From Prochlorococcus sp. MIT 1307 (GTDB lineage: Bacteria > Cyanobacteriota > Cyanobacteriia > PCC-6307 > Cyanobiaceae), in NCBI RefSeq assembly GCF_034092395.1, contig NZ_CP139301.1, positions 248,001-312,000 on the forward strand: 64,000 bases of DNA, read 5' to 3'. Position 1 is the stretch's first letter. Each line of letters begins with the position of its first letter. Positions 42,453 to 50,557 of the stretch are shown here, in pieces. The notes under the pieces were generated by a model. That model was not told the DNA's origin and searched no databases. It was given only the letters and a program-made list of their open reading frames with translations. The position numbers and the translations under genes are program-made.

Positions 42453-42585
42453 GGATCGAAAAGAAGTTATTACTGTCCTAATTCAAAAATGCAAATAAGT
42501 GAAGACAAATTAGAACAATTTGACATGATTGATTATACAATAATGTTTGTTCTCTAATATTTATCTACTGAAAACACAGACTTGA

Positions 42586-42610
42586 AATAATAATGAATTT
42601 AATTATTATT
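42586..42610. promoter_or_regulatory. AATAATAAT-N7-ATTATTATT inverted repeat upstream of isiB
   Basis: A perfect 9-base inverted repeat with a 7-base spacer (GAATTTA), 135-158 bases above the isiB start. The triplet NAT pattern recalls Fur boxes, though the spacer is longer than the canonical site. In an AT-rich genome such repeats also arise by chance. Confidence 0.35.
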
Positions 42611-42699
42611 ATATTTAATTCGTATCAAGATTCTACATAAGTCCTCTTGATAAGAACCTTTTGTTATCACATCTTAAGAATATTAAGTATTGATGAAGG

Positions 42700-42807
42700 T
42701 TAACCTAATTTAAAACTCCAGAATTCATATAGTTGCCAACTCGACCACAAAAAGATTCCTAGGAATGCCCAGTTCATCCATGCAGGTCTATTCTGATTTT
42801 GGTTCAT
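42700..42807 (-). CDS. Possible 35-aa Trp/Phe-rich single-pass membrane peptide
   Basis: ATG at 42807 to TAA at 42702-42700. Reads MNQNQNRPAWMNWAFLGIFL then WSSWQLYEFWSFKLG; a polar N terminus and one aromatic-rich transmembrane helix, similar in shape to small photosystem or high-light-type subunits but without a recognised match (no HLIP ExxNxR motif). It lies between the Rieske oxygenase (60 bases upstream on the same strand) and isiB, so it may share a transcript with them. A real gene is likely from its codon order and position, but not certain. Confidence 0.5.
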   Translation of the reverse strand: MNQNQNRPAWMNWAFLGIFLWSSWQLYEFWSFKLG

Positions 42808-42868
42808 TGCTTTATACTTTCTAATTAAGAATAGCCCAAAATAACTAAAATAGTTCTTATTTTATAAA

Positions 42869-44203
42869 TTATAAAATAAGTAGTAAAAGCCCTAATGGAA
42901 CAATTAGTCTGATAACAAGTTTCATGGCTATAGCCCTTTGATTACTTTTTGCTAGTTTTGGGTTTTCTGGTGGATATAACATTTCCATATCCTTGTGGAC
43001 AGTATTAGTGTGAGCATTTGTCGGATGCAGCTCCCAGGGCCGATCCTTTATTAGTGCATTTTGCAGCCAATCCCAGTAATATTGAACCATCTTATCTTCT
43101 CCTAGTAATTTAACATTATCTTTTTCTATATAACCCATTTGCTGATTAAATGATTGTGTTTTTAGAATCATATAATCTTCCGAAAAGACCTTGTAGAATA
43201 CGCGATGTTGAAGATTTTTAAACAGTATAAGATTGGTCAGTAACTTATTCTTCATGAATCTTCTATAATGCCTTACAATTACACGGGCACGGTTTTCTGC
43301 AAGTGGTATATGGTCTAAGACTTGAACATAACGAGAGCTCTCTTCTTCCCCTTTGTAAATAATTACTCTTCCAGGAGGAATAAACTTTATAGTTATAAAT
43401 TCCCCCTTAGATTTGTCTTTGTGATTATATTTACTTTGGATTTGTCTAGCTTCCCTGGTTATTGCCTGATTGAAACTTGTTATAATATTTCTACTCACAT
43501 CTTTATCAGGAATAGTATCTCCATGAACCCAAAATATATGGAGGATATCTAGGTGATTTTCAATAATTCTGGCCCAATCCGCTTTGAAATCTACTGTTAC
43601 CTCTTCATACTCATATTCAGAAATCTTAAAACCATATGATTCTGCTAAGGAGTTCTCTAGTGGGTAATTTATCTCAAAGTCTGAAAGATTTGTTTTGGCT
43701 TTTCCAGTATAATAAATATATATATAGCCATTCTTCTCTATACAAGGATATTGTGATAGATGTATTTTTTTTGCGTAATTATCGTAATTAGTATCAACAA
43801 TATGTGAACAAGTAATCCTATCTAAATTCGTACACTCACCTTTTGAGGAGAACCTTGCTCCATGGTATGGACAAATTAATTCTCCTTCCTTTATTTGTCC
43901 ACCTGTAAATGATGCACCCCTATGTGGACACATATCCTTAATACATTTTACATTTAAATCTTTATCCCTATATAAAATCAGTGGTTCATTATACATTGAA
44001 AATAGGTATAATTCATCTCTTTTTACTGCTCGACTGGAACATGTTGCATACCAACCTAATAGACCACTCTCCAGTTGATTAGAGGGTTGTATGGCAGTTT
44101 TTTCTGATAATAAGCTTTCTGACTTGCTATCTATTGATTGATTCATTGGGGTACTGTCCGCCAGGTTAAGTGAATTAAATTGTTTTAATTCCTCTTGGCT
44201 CAT
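42869..44203 (-). CDS. Rieske mononuclear-iron oxygenase of the PaO/CAO/Tic55 type (possible chlorophyllide a oxygenase)
   Basis: 444 residues. Rieske 2Fe-2S ligands: C92-x-H94 (DMCPHRGAS) and C111-x2-H114 (LICPYHGARF). Mononuclear iron site: N216-x2-D219-x2-H222-x4-H227 (ENHLDILHIFWVHGD). C-terminal hydrophobic helix (AMKLVIRLIVPLGLLLLIL) anchors it to the thylakoid. Prochlorococcus chlorophyllide a oxygenase, which makes chlorophyll b, has this same domain set and was reported as a divergent Rieske protein; related enzymes degrade pheophorbide. I cannot tell which from sequence alone. Neighbours (flavodoxin, Pcb antenna) fit pigment metabolism under iron stress. Confidence 0.85.
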   Translation of the reverse strand: MSQEELKQFNSLNLADSTPMNQSIDSKSESLLSEKTAIQPSNQLESGLLGWYATCSSRAVKRDELYLFSMYNEPLILYRDKDLNVKCIKDMCPHRGASFTGGQIKEGELICPYHGARFSSKGECTNLDRITCSHIVDTNYDNYAKKIHLSQYPCIEKNGYIYIYYTGKAKTNLSDFEINYPLENSLAESYGFKISEYEYEEVTVDFKADWARIIENHLDILHIFWVHGDTIPDKDVSRNIITSFNQAITREARQIQSKYNHKDKSKGEFITIKFIPPGRVIIYKGEEESSRYVQVLDHIPLAENRARVIVRHYRRFMKNKLLTNLILFKNLQHRVFYKVFSEDYMILKTQSFNQQMGYIEKDNVKLLGEDKMVQYYWDWLQNALIKDRPWELHPTNAHTNTVHKDMEMLYPPENPKLAKSNQRAIAMKLVIRLIVPLGLLLLIL

Positions 44204-44505
44204 GGCTACTTTCCAACATTAATGCAGAAAAAGAATCTTTATAACCATCTTGCACTCTACGCTATAGGGAGAATATTCGTGCTAATCGACGTGAATTTGT
44301 AAGTTCTGTAGCAACAATTGTTTGTGTCTATAAACCCTTGCGCTGCAATAGACTCCGTTCTATGACAAATTATTATCAACTTGATTTACTGCTGACAGAA
44401 CGAGGCTTCGGATGCTAGGGATTATTTTGCTGTCTAAGTATTATTTATACATTTAATACAAATTAGGGTCACTTTTTTACTTGCTTCAATTAAAAAACGA
44501 TCTTC
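44204..44505. other. 302-base divergent promoter region
   Basis: Between the Rieske oxygenase (minus) and ABC exporter ATPase (plus) starts. A GGAAAG Shine-Dalgarno-like sequence precedes the oxygenase ATG. One 18-codon plus-strand ORF (44361-44417) is too short and weak to call. No clear operator palindrome was seen. Confidence 0.4.
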
Positions 44506-45492
44506 ATGTCACTAATTACCGTTCGCTCTCTATCAAAAAAATATAAAATAGCAGATAAGAAGCCAGGTATAAAGGGAACAATTGATCATTTCTTTAAAAG
44601 GAGAATACGTGAAATAACTGCTGTAAATAATATTTGCTTTGATATTGAGCAAGGTGAAATAGTTGGTTTTCTTGGATCTAATGGTGCAGGTAAGACTACC
44701 ACCTTAAAAATGCTCTGTGGTTTAATTCATCCCACTAGTGGAGAAATCTTGGTAGCAGGCCATGTCCCCTTTTTGAGGAAAAAAAATTATCTCCGACAAA
44801 TAACCCTAGTAATGGGTCAGAAACAGCAGTTGATTTGGGATTTACCCCCTTTGGACTCATTACGAGTTAATGCTGCCGTTTATGGAATTCGTAATAAGGA
44901 AGCTAATAGTCGGATTGAGGAATTGGCTTCAATGCTCGACCTAGATAGTGAATTATCTAGACCTGTAAGAAAATTGTCATTAGGTGAACGAATGAAAGCT
45001 GAACTACTAGCTGCTCTTATTCATAGACCTTCAGTTTTATTTCTTGATGAACCTACATTGGGCTTAGATATAAATTCGCAGTTAAAGGTAAGAGAATTTC
45101 TTTCTACATATAATCAGAAATATGGAGCAACTATATTGATTACAAGTCATTACATGGGAGATATTACTTCTTTGTGCAAACGTGTACTTTTGATAAACCA
45201 AGGTCATCTTTTCTTCGATGGATCACTTGTCAAACTAACAGAGAAACTATCTCCCTCTCGCTGCCTGCAGATTGAACTGAAAAAATCGATAAATATAGAA
45301 CAATTTTATCAATATGGAAGAATAATATTCCATAAAGATAATGTAATTAAACTCCTTATACCTAAAGAGAAATTTGCTGATGAGCTTGTTGAGATACTTA
45401 AAAATTTTCCAATTAATGACCTAGAGGTTTCAGAACCACCAATTGAGCAATTAATTGGTAGGCTTCTAAAAACAGGGTTAATAGACCAGTGA
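44506..45492 (+). CDS. ABC-2 exporter ATP-binding protein (COG4586-like)
   Basis: 328 residues. Walker A GSNGAGKTTTLKML (about 58-71), signature LSLGERMKAELLAAL, Walker B SVLFLDEPTLGLD, H-loop ITSHYMGD, and a C-terminal extension of about 80 residues typical of COG4586 ATPases. Together with the two following permeases it matches the COG4586-COG4587-COG3694 system, of which the Synechocystis viologen exporter (VexABC) is one member. Overlaps the next gene by 4 bases (GTGA). Substrate unknown. Confidence 0.88.
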   Translation: MSLITVRSLSKKYKIADKKPGIKGTIDHFFKRRIREITAVNNICFDIEQGEIVGFLGSNGAGKTTTLKMLCGLIHPTSGEILVAGHVPFLRKKNYLRQITLVMGQKQQLIWDLPPLDSLRVNAAVYGIRNKEANSRIEELASMLDLDSELSRPVRKLSLGERMKAELLAALIHRPSVLFLDEPTLGLDINSQLKVREFLSTYNQKYGATILITSHYMGDITSLCKRVLLINQGHLFFDGSLVKLTEKLSPSRCLQIELKKSINIEQFYQYGRIIFHKDNVIKLLIPKEKFADELVEILKNFPINDLEVSEPPIEQLIGRLLKTGLIDQ

Positions 45493-46304
45493 ATATTTTC
45501 AATGTTTTAAAATATTTTAAGGGTTTCCTTAGTGTAGCTAGATCCTTGTTGGTTTCTCAGTATGCACTAATGCTTGAATATCGAGTCGAAATTATTCTAT
45601 GGGCAATTTCAGGAATTTTACCTTTAATCATGCTTGGTATATGGAAGGATGCAGGAATTTCTTCAAACATTGGATTAGATGGAGATTGGATAAGTAAATA
45701 CTTTATTTCCGCATTTGTTGTTAGACAATTTACTGCCGTTTGGGTAATGTTTTCTTTTGAAGAAGATAATATTGAGGGTCGACTTTCACCTTATTTACTT
45801 CAACCCATAAATCCATTTTGGAGATATTATTTCTCTCATATAGCAGAACAAATAAGTAGATTTCCGATTGTATTGGTCTTAACATCTATAGTATTCCTAT
45901 TATTACCTGATTCTCTATGGCTCCCAAGTATTTCATCTATCATCTTATTTTTTATTGCTGTTTTCTCTGCTTTTACAGTTCGCTTTCTTTTACATTGGGT
46001 ATTCGCAATGATATGTTTCTGGACTGATCGCGCAAGTGCATTAGAAAGACTGCTTTTGGTTCCCTATTTATTCTTATCAGGTTTAGTAGCACCATTAGAA
46101 TCATTTCCTACCTTGATCAGAAAAATAGCATACTTTACGCCTTTTCCTTATATACTTTCTTTTCCTGCTAAAATATTGGCTGGTCAGAAAATGGATATGT
46201 TCATTTCTTTTTCTGTATTGTATCTTTGGGGATTATTATTTTATATCATTGGTAATATATTGTGGAATGCAGGTCTAAGAAACTATTCTGCAATGGGAAG
46301 TTAA
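45489..46304 (+). CDS. ABC-2 exporter permease, first subunit (COG4587-like)
   Basis: 271 residues, six predicted transmembrane helices. Seen: an N-terminal amphipathic segment (YALMLEYRVEIILWAISGILPLIMLGIW), polar loop FEEDNIEGRLSPYLLQPINPFWRYY, and helices through the C terminus. GTG start at 45489 overlaps the ATPase stop. The EGRLSPYLLQP motif is shared with COG4587 permeases. It pairs with the following permease as a heterodimer. Confidence 0.82.
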   Translation: MNIFNVLKYFKGFLSVARSLLVSQYALMLEYRVEIILWAISGILPLIMLGIWKDAGISSNIGLDGDWISKYFISAFVVRQFTAVWVMFSFEEDNIEGRLSPYLLQPINPFWRYYFSHIAEQISRFPIVLVLTSIVFLLLPDSLWLPSISSIILFFIAVFSAFTVRFLLHWVFAMICFWTDRASALERLLLVPYLFLSGLVAPLESFPTLIRKIAYFTPFPYILSFPAKILAGQKMDMFISFSVLYLWGLLFYIIGNILWNAGLRNYSAMGS

Positions 46305-46311
46305 ATAGTAT

Positions 46312-47112
46312 ATGTTTACAATAAATTTCTATTACATTAGACTAATAATTTGTTTTTGGTCTACTAGTATTTATAGCGAACTAGAATATAGATTAAATAT
46401 TATCATAGAAATATTGTCTGTTGGAGGTAATCTCGCTGGTAGCCTTTTTACTTTATCTTTATTTTATGGCCCTGATACTAATCTAGGCGGATGGAGTTGG
46501 TCAGCATCCTTGGTTGTCTTAGGAACGTATACATTATTAGATGGATTTACCACCACTTTTTTACAACCTAACTTAAGTCGAATTGTTAATCATGTACAGA
46601 ATGGAACTTTAGACTACATACTAATAAAACCTATTGACAGTCAAATTTGGGTTTCTTTAAGAGTGTTTTCACCGTGGGGTCTCCCATCTATAATCTCAGG
46701 CATTATATTAATAGCAATAGGACTATATTCAAATGGAGTAACTTTAAATTATAATGTAATTACTGTTTCTACTATAACTTTATTATCTAGTCTTTGTATT
46801 CTTTATAGTTTGTGGTTTTGTATCGCAACTACTAGTATATGGTTTGTTCGAGTATGGAATGCAAATGAGGTACTACGTTCTACATTAGTGGCTGGCCGCT
46901 TTCCTATTACTGCTTATCCAGAATCCTTACGACGGATATTTACTTTTATTATCCCTATAGCTTTTCTTACAACTGTACCTGCAGAAGCTATGCTAAACCT
47001 TATTTCGGTAGATGTAATTATGATTTCTACTTTCTTTTCAATTAGTTTCCTTTTATTAACTAAATGGTTTTGGAAATACGCATTAGGCTTTTATACTTCG
47101 GCATCAAGTTGA
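46312..47112 (+). CDS. ABC-2 exporter permease, second subunit (COG3694-like)
   Basis: 266 residues, six predicted helices. The polar loop NHVQNGTLDYILIKPIDSQIWVSLR parallels the loop of the first permease (GRLSPYLLQPINPFWRYY) and is typical of DUF990-type permeases. Starts 7 bases after the first permease. Because only exporter components are present and no substrate-binding protein, export is favoured over import. Confidence 0.82.
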   Translation: MFTINFYYIRLIICFWSTSIYSELEYRLNIIIEILSVGGNLAGSLFTLSLFYGPDTNLGGWSWSASLVVLGTYTLLDGFTTTFLQPNLSRIVNHVQNGTLDYILIKPIDSQIWVSLRVFSPWGLPSIISGIILIAIGLYSNGVTLNYNVITVSTITLLSSLCILYSLWFCIATTSIWFVRVWNANEVLRSTLVAGRFPITAYPESLRRIFTFIIPIAFLTTVPAEAMLNLISVDVIMISTFFSISFLLLTKWFWKYALGFYTSASS

Positions 47113-47194
47113 AATACTAACGTGTTATGAATAGGATAAGCATTATATTTTTCAATTTATCTGATAATATATTCATATTAGCTAATTATATATT

Positions 47195-47938
47195 TTGAAT
47201 AAACTCATAGTTATTCAAAACATTGAGAGAGAAGGTCCAGGTATCTTTTATGAAATTGCTGACAGATTATCACTACAAATCTCAATTATTCGTTTTTATG
47301 AGGGTGATTCTTCCCCTCTTCCTGATAGAGGGGATATAGTTTTAATTCTAGGCGGACCAATGGGGATATCTGAGCTAAGTAATCCAAACTATAAATGGTT
47401 AAATGAGGAACTGAAGCTAATAGATTATGTACTCAAAAATAATATTCCATTTATAGGCATATGTTTAGGAGCTCAACTACTTGCTCATATGGCTGGAGGT
47501 ACTATTACTTATTTAACTGACATTAATAATATTCCGATATATGAGGTTGGTTGGTCAAAATTAGAGTTTGTCACTGAAATTATAAAGCAGGAATTTCTTG
47601 GCTCAATAAATAGTTCATTTTATGCATTACATTGGCACAAAGATCGAATCTTACTGCCTGATAATGCCACATTGCTAGCAACTAGTTCAGTATGTAAGGA
47701 ACAGATGTTTAGAATAGGATCTCATGCTTATGGACTTCAATTTCATGTTGAAGTAGTTGATGATGATTTTAAGGTTTGGTTGGATGAGGATCGGGATTTT
47801 GTACTTAAAGCAGTAGGTTTAAAAGGTGCTTCTCAATTGTTAAGTGATCATAATATTATTTCTAAAGACACAGAATCGATTAGAAGGTCTTTTTTATATA
47901 ATTTGGCTTCTTCTCTTTTGTCAAAGGATTCAAATTGA
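47195..47938 (+). CDS. Class I glutamine amidotransferase-like protein
   Basis: 247 residues. Catalytic triad in order: C90 (FIGICLGAQLLAHM), H184 and E186 (GLQFHVEV); also the conserved HWHKD segment. It resembles GMP synthase-like GATase (COG0518) proteins that act without a synthetase domain, for example gamma-glutamyl hydrolases or peptidases of small metabolites. Start is TTG at 47195. It follows the exporter operon by 82 bases and may supply or cleave an amide-linked compound that is exported; this is inference. Confidence 0.85.
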   Translation: MNKLIVIQNIEREGPGIFYEIADRLSLQISIIRFYEGDSSPLPDRGDIVLILGGPMGISELSNPNYKWLNEELKLIDYVLKNNIPFIGICLGAQLLAHMAGGTITYLTDINNIPIYEVGWSKLEFVTEIIKQEFLGSINSSFYALHWHKDRILLPDNATLLATSSVCKEQMFRIGSHAYGLQFHVEVVDDDFKVWLDEDRDFVLKAVGLKGASQLLSDHNIISKDTESIRRSFLYNLASSLLSKDSN

Positions 47939-48112
47939 AGACTCAATCATTTCTAAATATTCAGAGGCATCTTCTAGATTTTCACAGAATTTACAGGTGC
48001 CAAGATAACAGCCCAAATATCTTTGAAAGGATCTTTTGCCCCCAGTTAATGGGTATTCATGTATCGTGCCTCCATGAGGAGTAGCCTGTACCAATTTAGG
48101 TAATAGGTTCAT
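47930..48112 (-). CDS. Uncertain small protein, about 60 aa
   Basis: Frame open from 48160 (TTG) or ATG 48112 to a stop at 47930 overlapping the amidotransferase 3' end by 9 bases. It has a plausible fold pattern (MNLLPKLVQATPHGGTIHEY; then LGCYLGTCKFCENLEDASEY with three Cys), so a small metal-binding protein is possible. No known family. Real status is uncertain. Confidence 0.38.
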   Translation of the reverse strand: MNLLPKLVQATPHGGTIHEYPLTGGKRSFQRYLGCYLGTCKFCENLEDASEYLEMIESSI

Positions 48113-48449
48113 TGCTAGATATCTTTTGCCAACTTTCCCGTAAGAATACTTCTCAAGCAATAGGTGGATTTACTCTTTTCTAGTACTATATTTCTTATTG
48201 CCTCATTCTTGATTCATTTAGTTTTTCTATGAGTCCGAAAATTCTTATTTATATAGTCATATATAGTCCTATTAGTTTCTAAAAATTATATCATTGTAGA
48301 TTATTTGAGAAACTTAAAATTTTAAAGTTTCTTTTTGAATAGAGTTATATTCACTTGAGAATGTAAGAAGAGCATTACTTTTTCTTATGTATTGGTATTA
48401 TTTCTGGATTTTGCCAAATCTTCTAAGGATCAGTGCTCCAATAATTATG

Positions 48450-48494
48450 TGGGTGCGGGGGAGAGATTAGAACCCACGACCTTCGGGTTTATAG
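48450..48494 (-). repeat. Degraded copy of the 3' half of tRNA-fMet (att-site-like)
   Basis: Over 45 bases, 36 match the 3' half of the tRNA-fMet gene at 48943-49019, from the anticodon region through the variable arm (ACCCGAAGGTCG), T-loop (GTTC-AAT) and acceptor (CCCCCGC). The T-stem no longer pairs and no 5' half exists, so it cannot be a functional tRNA. A truncated tRNA 3' end on the same strand is the usual scar left by integrases that target tRNA 3' ends. Confidence 0.78.
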
Positions 48495-48546
48495 CTAGAC
48501 GGAATTAAGCACAGAACCCTTGCTAATACAGTCCTTGGCTCTAGAG

Positions 48547-48568
48547 CTCCCCTTGGCACTCCCCTTGA
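48547..48568 (-). repeat. 22-base repeat, copy 1
   Basis: CTCCCCTTGGCACTCCCCTTGA on the plus strand. It matches copy 2 (48806-48827) at 19 of 22 bases and is itself an imperfect tandem of CTCCCCTTG. Downstream, both copies share GCTGAAT..CGC within 25 bases, so the duplicated unit is longer than the core. Probably a relic of repeated insertion beside the tRNA. Confidence 0.6.
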
Positions 48569-48805
48569 TTCTTATCCGCTGAATTTCGCACAATTGAGAT
48601 ATTTTTAAACTCCAATATACAGAACAAATAACACCTAAGAACAGAATTTATGAATAACAATAAACGTTATATTCGACTAATGCAAAATATTTAACTCAGG
48701 ATACTTTAAGTAGGTTTTGTATACACAAAGGCCATATTAACCAACTAATTGTTTTAATTGGCTTATTTATATATGACCTTCGGGACGCTAGCCCGAAGCA
48801 TGAAA

Positions 48806-48827
48806 CTCCCCCTGGGACTCCCCCTGA
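48806..48827 (-). repeat. 22-base repeat, copy 2
   Basis: CTCCCCCTGGGACTCCCCCTGA on the plus strand; see copy 1. It is preceded at 48775-48784 by GACCTTCGGG, again a piece of the tRNA anticodon/variable region, so the order tRNA piece-repeat is the same in both copies. Confidence 0.6.
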
Positions 48828-48908
48828 AGTTGATATTTGCTGAATACGCTAGAAACACGCTGAAACAAGTTTGTAAATCGCTGGCATACTCTTCAGACTA
48901 GTTATAGA

Positions 48909-48933
48909 CAAAAAAAAAGGGGCATAAGCCCCT
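48909..48933 (-). terminator. Intrinsic terminator of tRNA-fMet
   Basis: On the minus strand, AGGGGC-TTAT-GCCCCT followed by a run of nine T, 10 bases after the tRNA CCA end. Strong stem and T-tract, a standard intrinsic terminator. Confidence 0.85.
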
Positions 48934-48942
48934 AGTTGTAAT

Positions 48943-49019
<77 letters not shown>

Positions 49020-49065
49020 AAGCACTACAAGCATACAACCTCAAAGTTAAGAACACTATAAATAT

Positions 49066-50043
49066 TCAATTTTGCTGAAATTTAAGTTGTCCTTTAACTT
49101 CCAGTTGGACTCCTGGTGATAGCAAGAGGATCTGTTCTTCAAGCTCCTGCAGGGCTGAAGGTGTTATCCAGTCAAGTTGACGAAGTATATGAAGAGCCAC
49201 TGCATGCTTGGCTCGCTTTGACCCATCTTCAACCTTAATCGCAATTCCCAGTCCATCGCCTACCTTTGCCATGCATTGAATTCCTTCCGCGCCACCTTTA
49301 CTTATTATTTGCAAATGTGAACGACGCATTAATTCCGTATCAAATAATCCATCACCAGAAATTAATTCTGGATGTGAAACCATTGATCTACTTATTTGTT
49401 CTAAATCTGCATGACTTGATTTACTTAAATGAGCATAAAGTACAGACATTTGTGAAAGATTTAGAAGTATCGTTGGCGCTCCACAGTCATCTCTAGCAGC
49501 TATAAATTCTTCATATGGTTGTCCTAAAAGTTCACTAACTCGCCTAAATATTTCTAATTGAAGGGGATGTTTTCCATCTAGATAATTATCTAGTGGCCAT
49601 TTCATTTTTTTGCAGGTAGCTAAGAATGCGGAATGTTTTCCTGAGCAATTATGTTCAAGGGGACTTCTACAACCTTTTGGTATAGGGCATTGCAATAAAT
49701 CAACATTTAAATCTGAACTCCATAGGATTTTGAATGCTTCTCTGGCATGTTTAGTACTGCCATTATGTGAACTACAACATATTGCAATTCCTTTATCTCT
49801 ACATGCTATTTTTTCTGCTGTTCCACTATTTATAAAAGGCAAGGCTTGAAAAGGTTTTAATGCTGACCTTATAAATGTCAAATAATCAGCTTGACCGGCA
49901 TTTAGTAAAACTCTCCCTTTCTCATCAGATACCACAGCGTGTACCCTATGAGTAGATTCCACACTAGAACCTCGATTAAGATTTACTGTTAAAGGTGCTG
50001 ATCTTAAACGCTCATAACTGGCCAAACTATTTGGGATATTCAT
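49066..50043 (-). CDS. Type II-like asparaginase (AnsA/asparaginase II family)
   Basis: 325 residues, matching the asparaginase II family (PF06089): N-terminal VNLNRGSSVESTHRVHAVV, CCSSHNGSTKHAREAF, LQCPIPKGCRSPLEHNCSGKHSAFLA and KGGAEGIQCMAKVGDGLGIAIKVEDGSKRAKH. It would hydrolyse asparagine to aspartate and ammonia; cytoplasmic, as no signal peptide is visible. It overlaps the Ycf36 gene by 4 bases (ATGA), the last gene of a four-gene minus-strand operon. Confidence 0.85.
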   Translation of the reverse strand: MNIPNSLASYERLRSAPLTVNLNRGSSVESTHRVHAVVSDEKGRVLLNAGQADYLTFIRSALKPFQALPFINSGTAEKIACRDKGIAICCSSHNGSTKHAREAFKILWSSDLNVDLLQCPIPKGCRSPLEHNCSGKHSAFLATCKKMKWPLDNYLDGKHPLQLEIFRRVSELLGQPYEEFIAARDDCGAPTILLNLSQMSVLYAHLSKSSHADLEQISRSMVSHPELISGDGLFDTELMRRSHLQIISKGGAEGIQCMAKVGDGLGIAIKVEDGSKRAKHAVALHILRQLDWITPSALQELEEQILLLSPGVQLEVKGQLKFQQN

Positions 50044-50549
50044 AGCAATTTATTATATAGATAGTAAATCATTAATCCACTAACAATGATTGATATTATT
50101 ACTATAATTGATTGATTGATTTCGTGGATGATTGGCATTACATCATGACGTGCAATAAGTAGATCTCTTTGTCTCCACTCTATGGGCTTATCCCATTTAG
50201 CTCCATCATACCAACCAGACTTTTCATATTCTATTTTTTCAGAATAAAGTCTTTTTAGGATATATTGCCAGCTTAACCATAGTCTAATTAGAAGAATTAA
50301 AGGAAAAACAAGGCTTGCCAGGCTACTAAGTGCTAGAAGCTTAGGTATATCGCTTCTTAATTGTAAACTACCGGTTCCTAGAATCAGATTAATAGGTAAC
50401 ACAAGCATCCAACTTATGAATAGCTTCCTATTAAAGTGTGAGTCATTATTGATAGGCCAGGAAAAAAACCATGATTTAGACATTTCCACAAATTCTTCTA
50501 TGGGTATTTGTGCTCTTGGTACAGGACAATATATATTTTCTTGGGACAT
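50040..50549 (-). CDS. ycf36: Ycf36/CGLD27 (DUF1230) membrane protein
   Basis: 169 residues. N-terminal CPVPRAQIPIEEFVEMSKSW, then two helix pairs (SWMLVLPINLILGTG; LSSLASLVFPLILLIRLWLSW), a conserved EYEKSGWYDGAKWDKPIEW motif, and a C-terminal helix. The family is conserved in cyanobacteria and plastids; algal CGLD27 is linked to iron-deficiency tolerance and photosynthetic fitness. It overlaps the asparaginase start and lies 8 bases after rsfS. Confidence 0.88.
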   Translation of the reverse strand: MSQENIYCPVPRAQIPIEEFVEMSKSWFFSWPINNDSHFNRKLFISWMLVLPINLILGTGSLQLRSDIPKLLALSSLASLVFPLILLIRLWLSWQYILKRLYSEKIEYEKSGWYDGAKWDKPIEWRQRDLLIARHDVMPIIHEINQSIIVIISIIVSGLMIYYLYNKLL

Positions 50550-50557
50550 GTTATAAA

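Larger units (their letters stand above)
48161..48942. other. Gene-free, repeat-bearing region next to tRNA-fMet
   Basis: About 780 bases without a convincing gene. It contains the degraded tRNA 3'-half copy (48450-48494), the two related 22-base repeats (48547-48568 and 48806-48827), a short CTTCGGG/CCCGAAG hairpin (48778-48798) and the tRNA terminator. A minus-strand frame of about 55 codons ends at 48495-48497 directly against the tRNA-like copy; it may be the tail of a decayed gene. The rest is AT-rich. Confidence 0.6.

Noticed and set aside
44361-44417. 18-codon ORF upstream of the ABC exporter
   Set aside because: Too short, no Shine-Dalgarno, and no resemblance to peptide-antibiotic precursors.
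48450-48590. A second complete tRNA gene next to tRNA-fMet
   Set aside because: Only the 3' half is present; the T-stem does not pair and no 5' acceptor or D-arm can be found.
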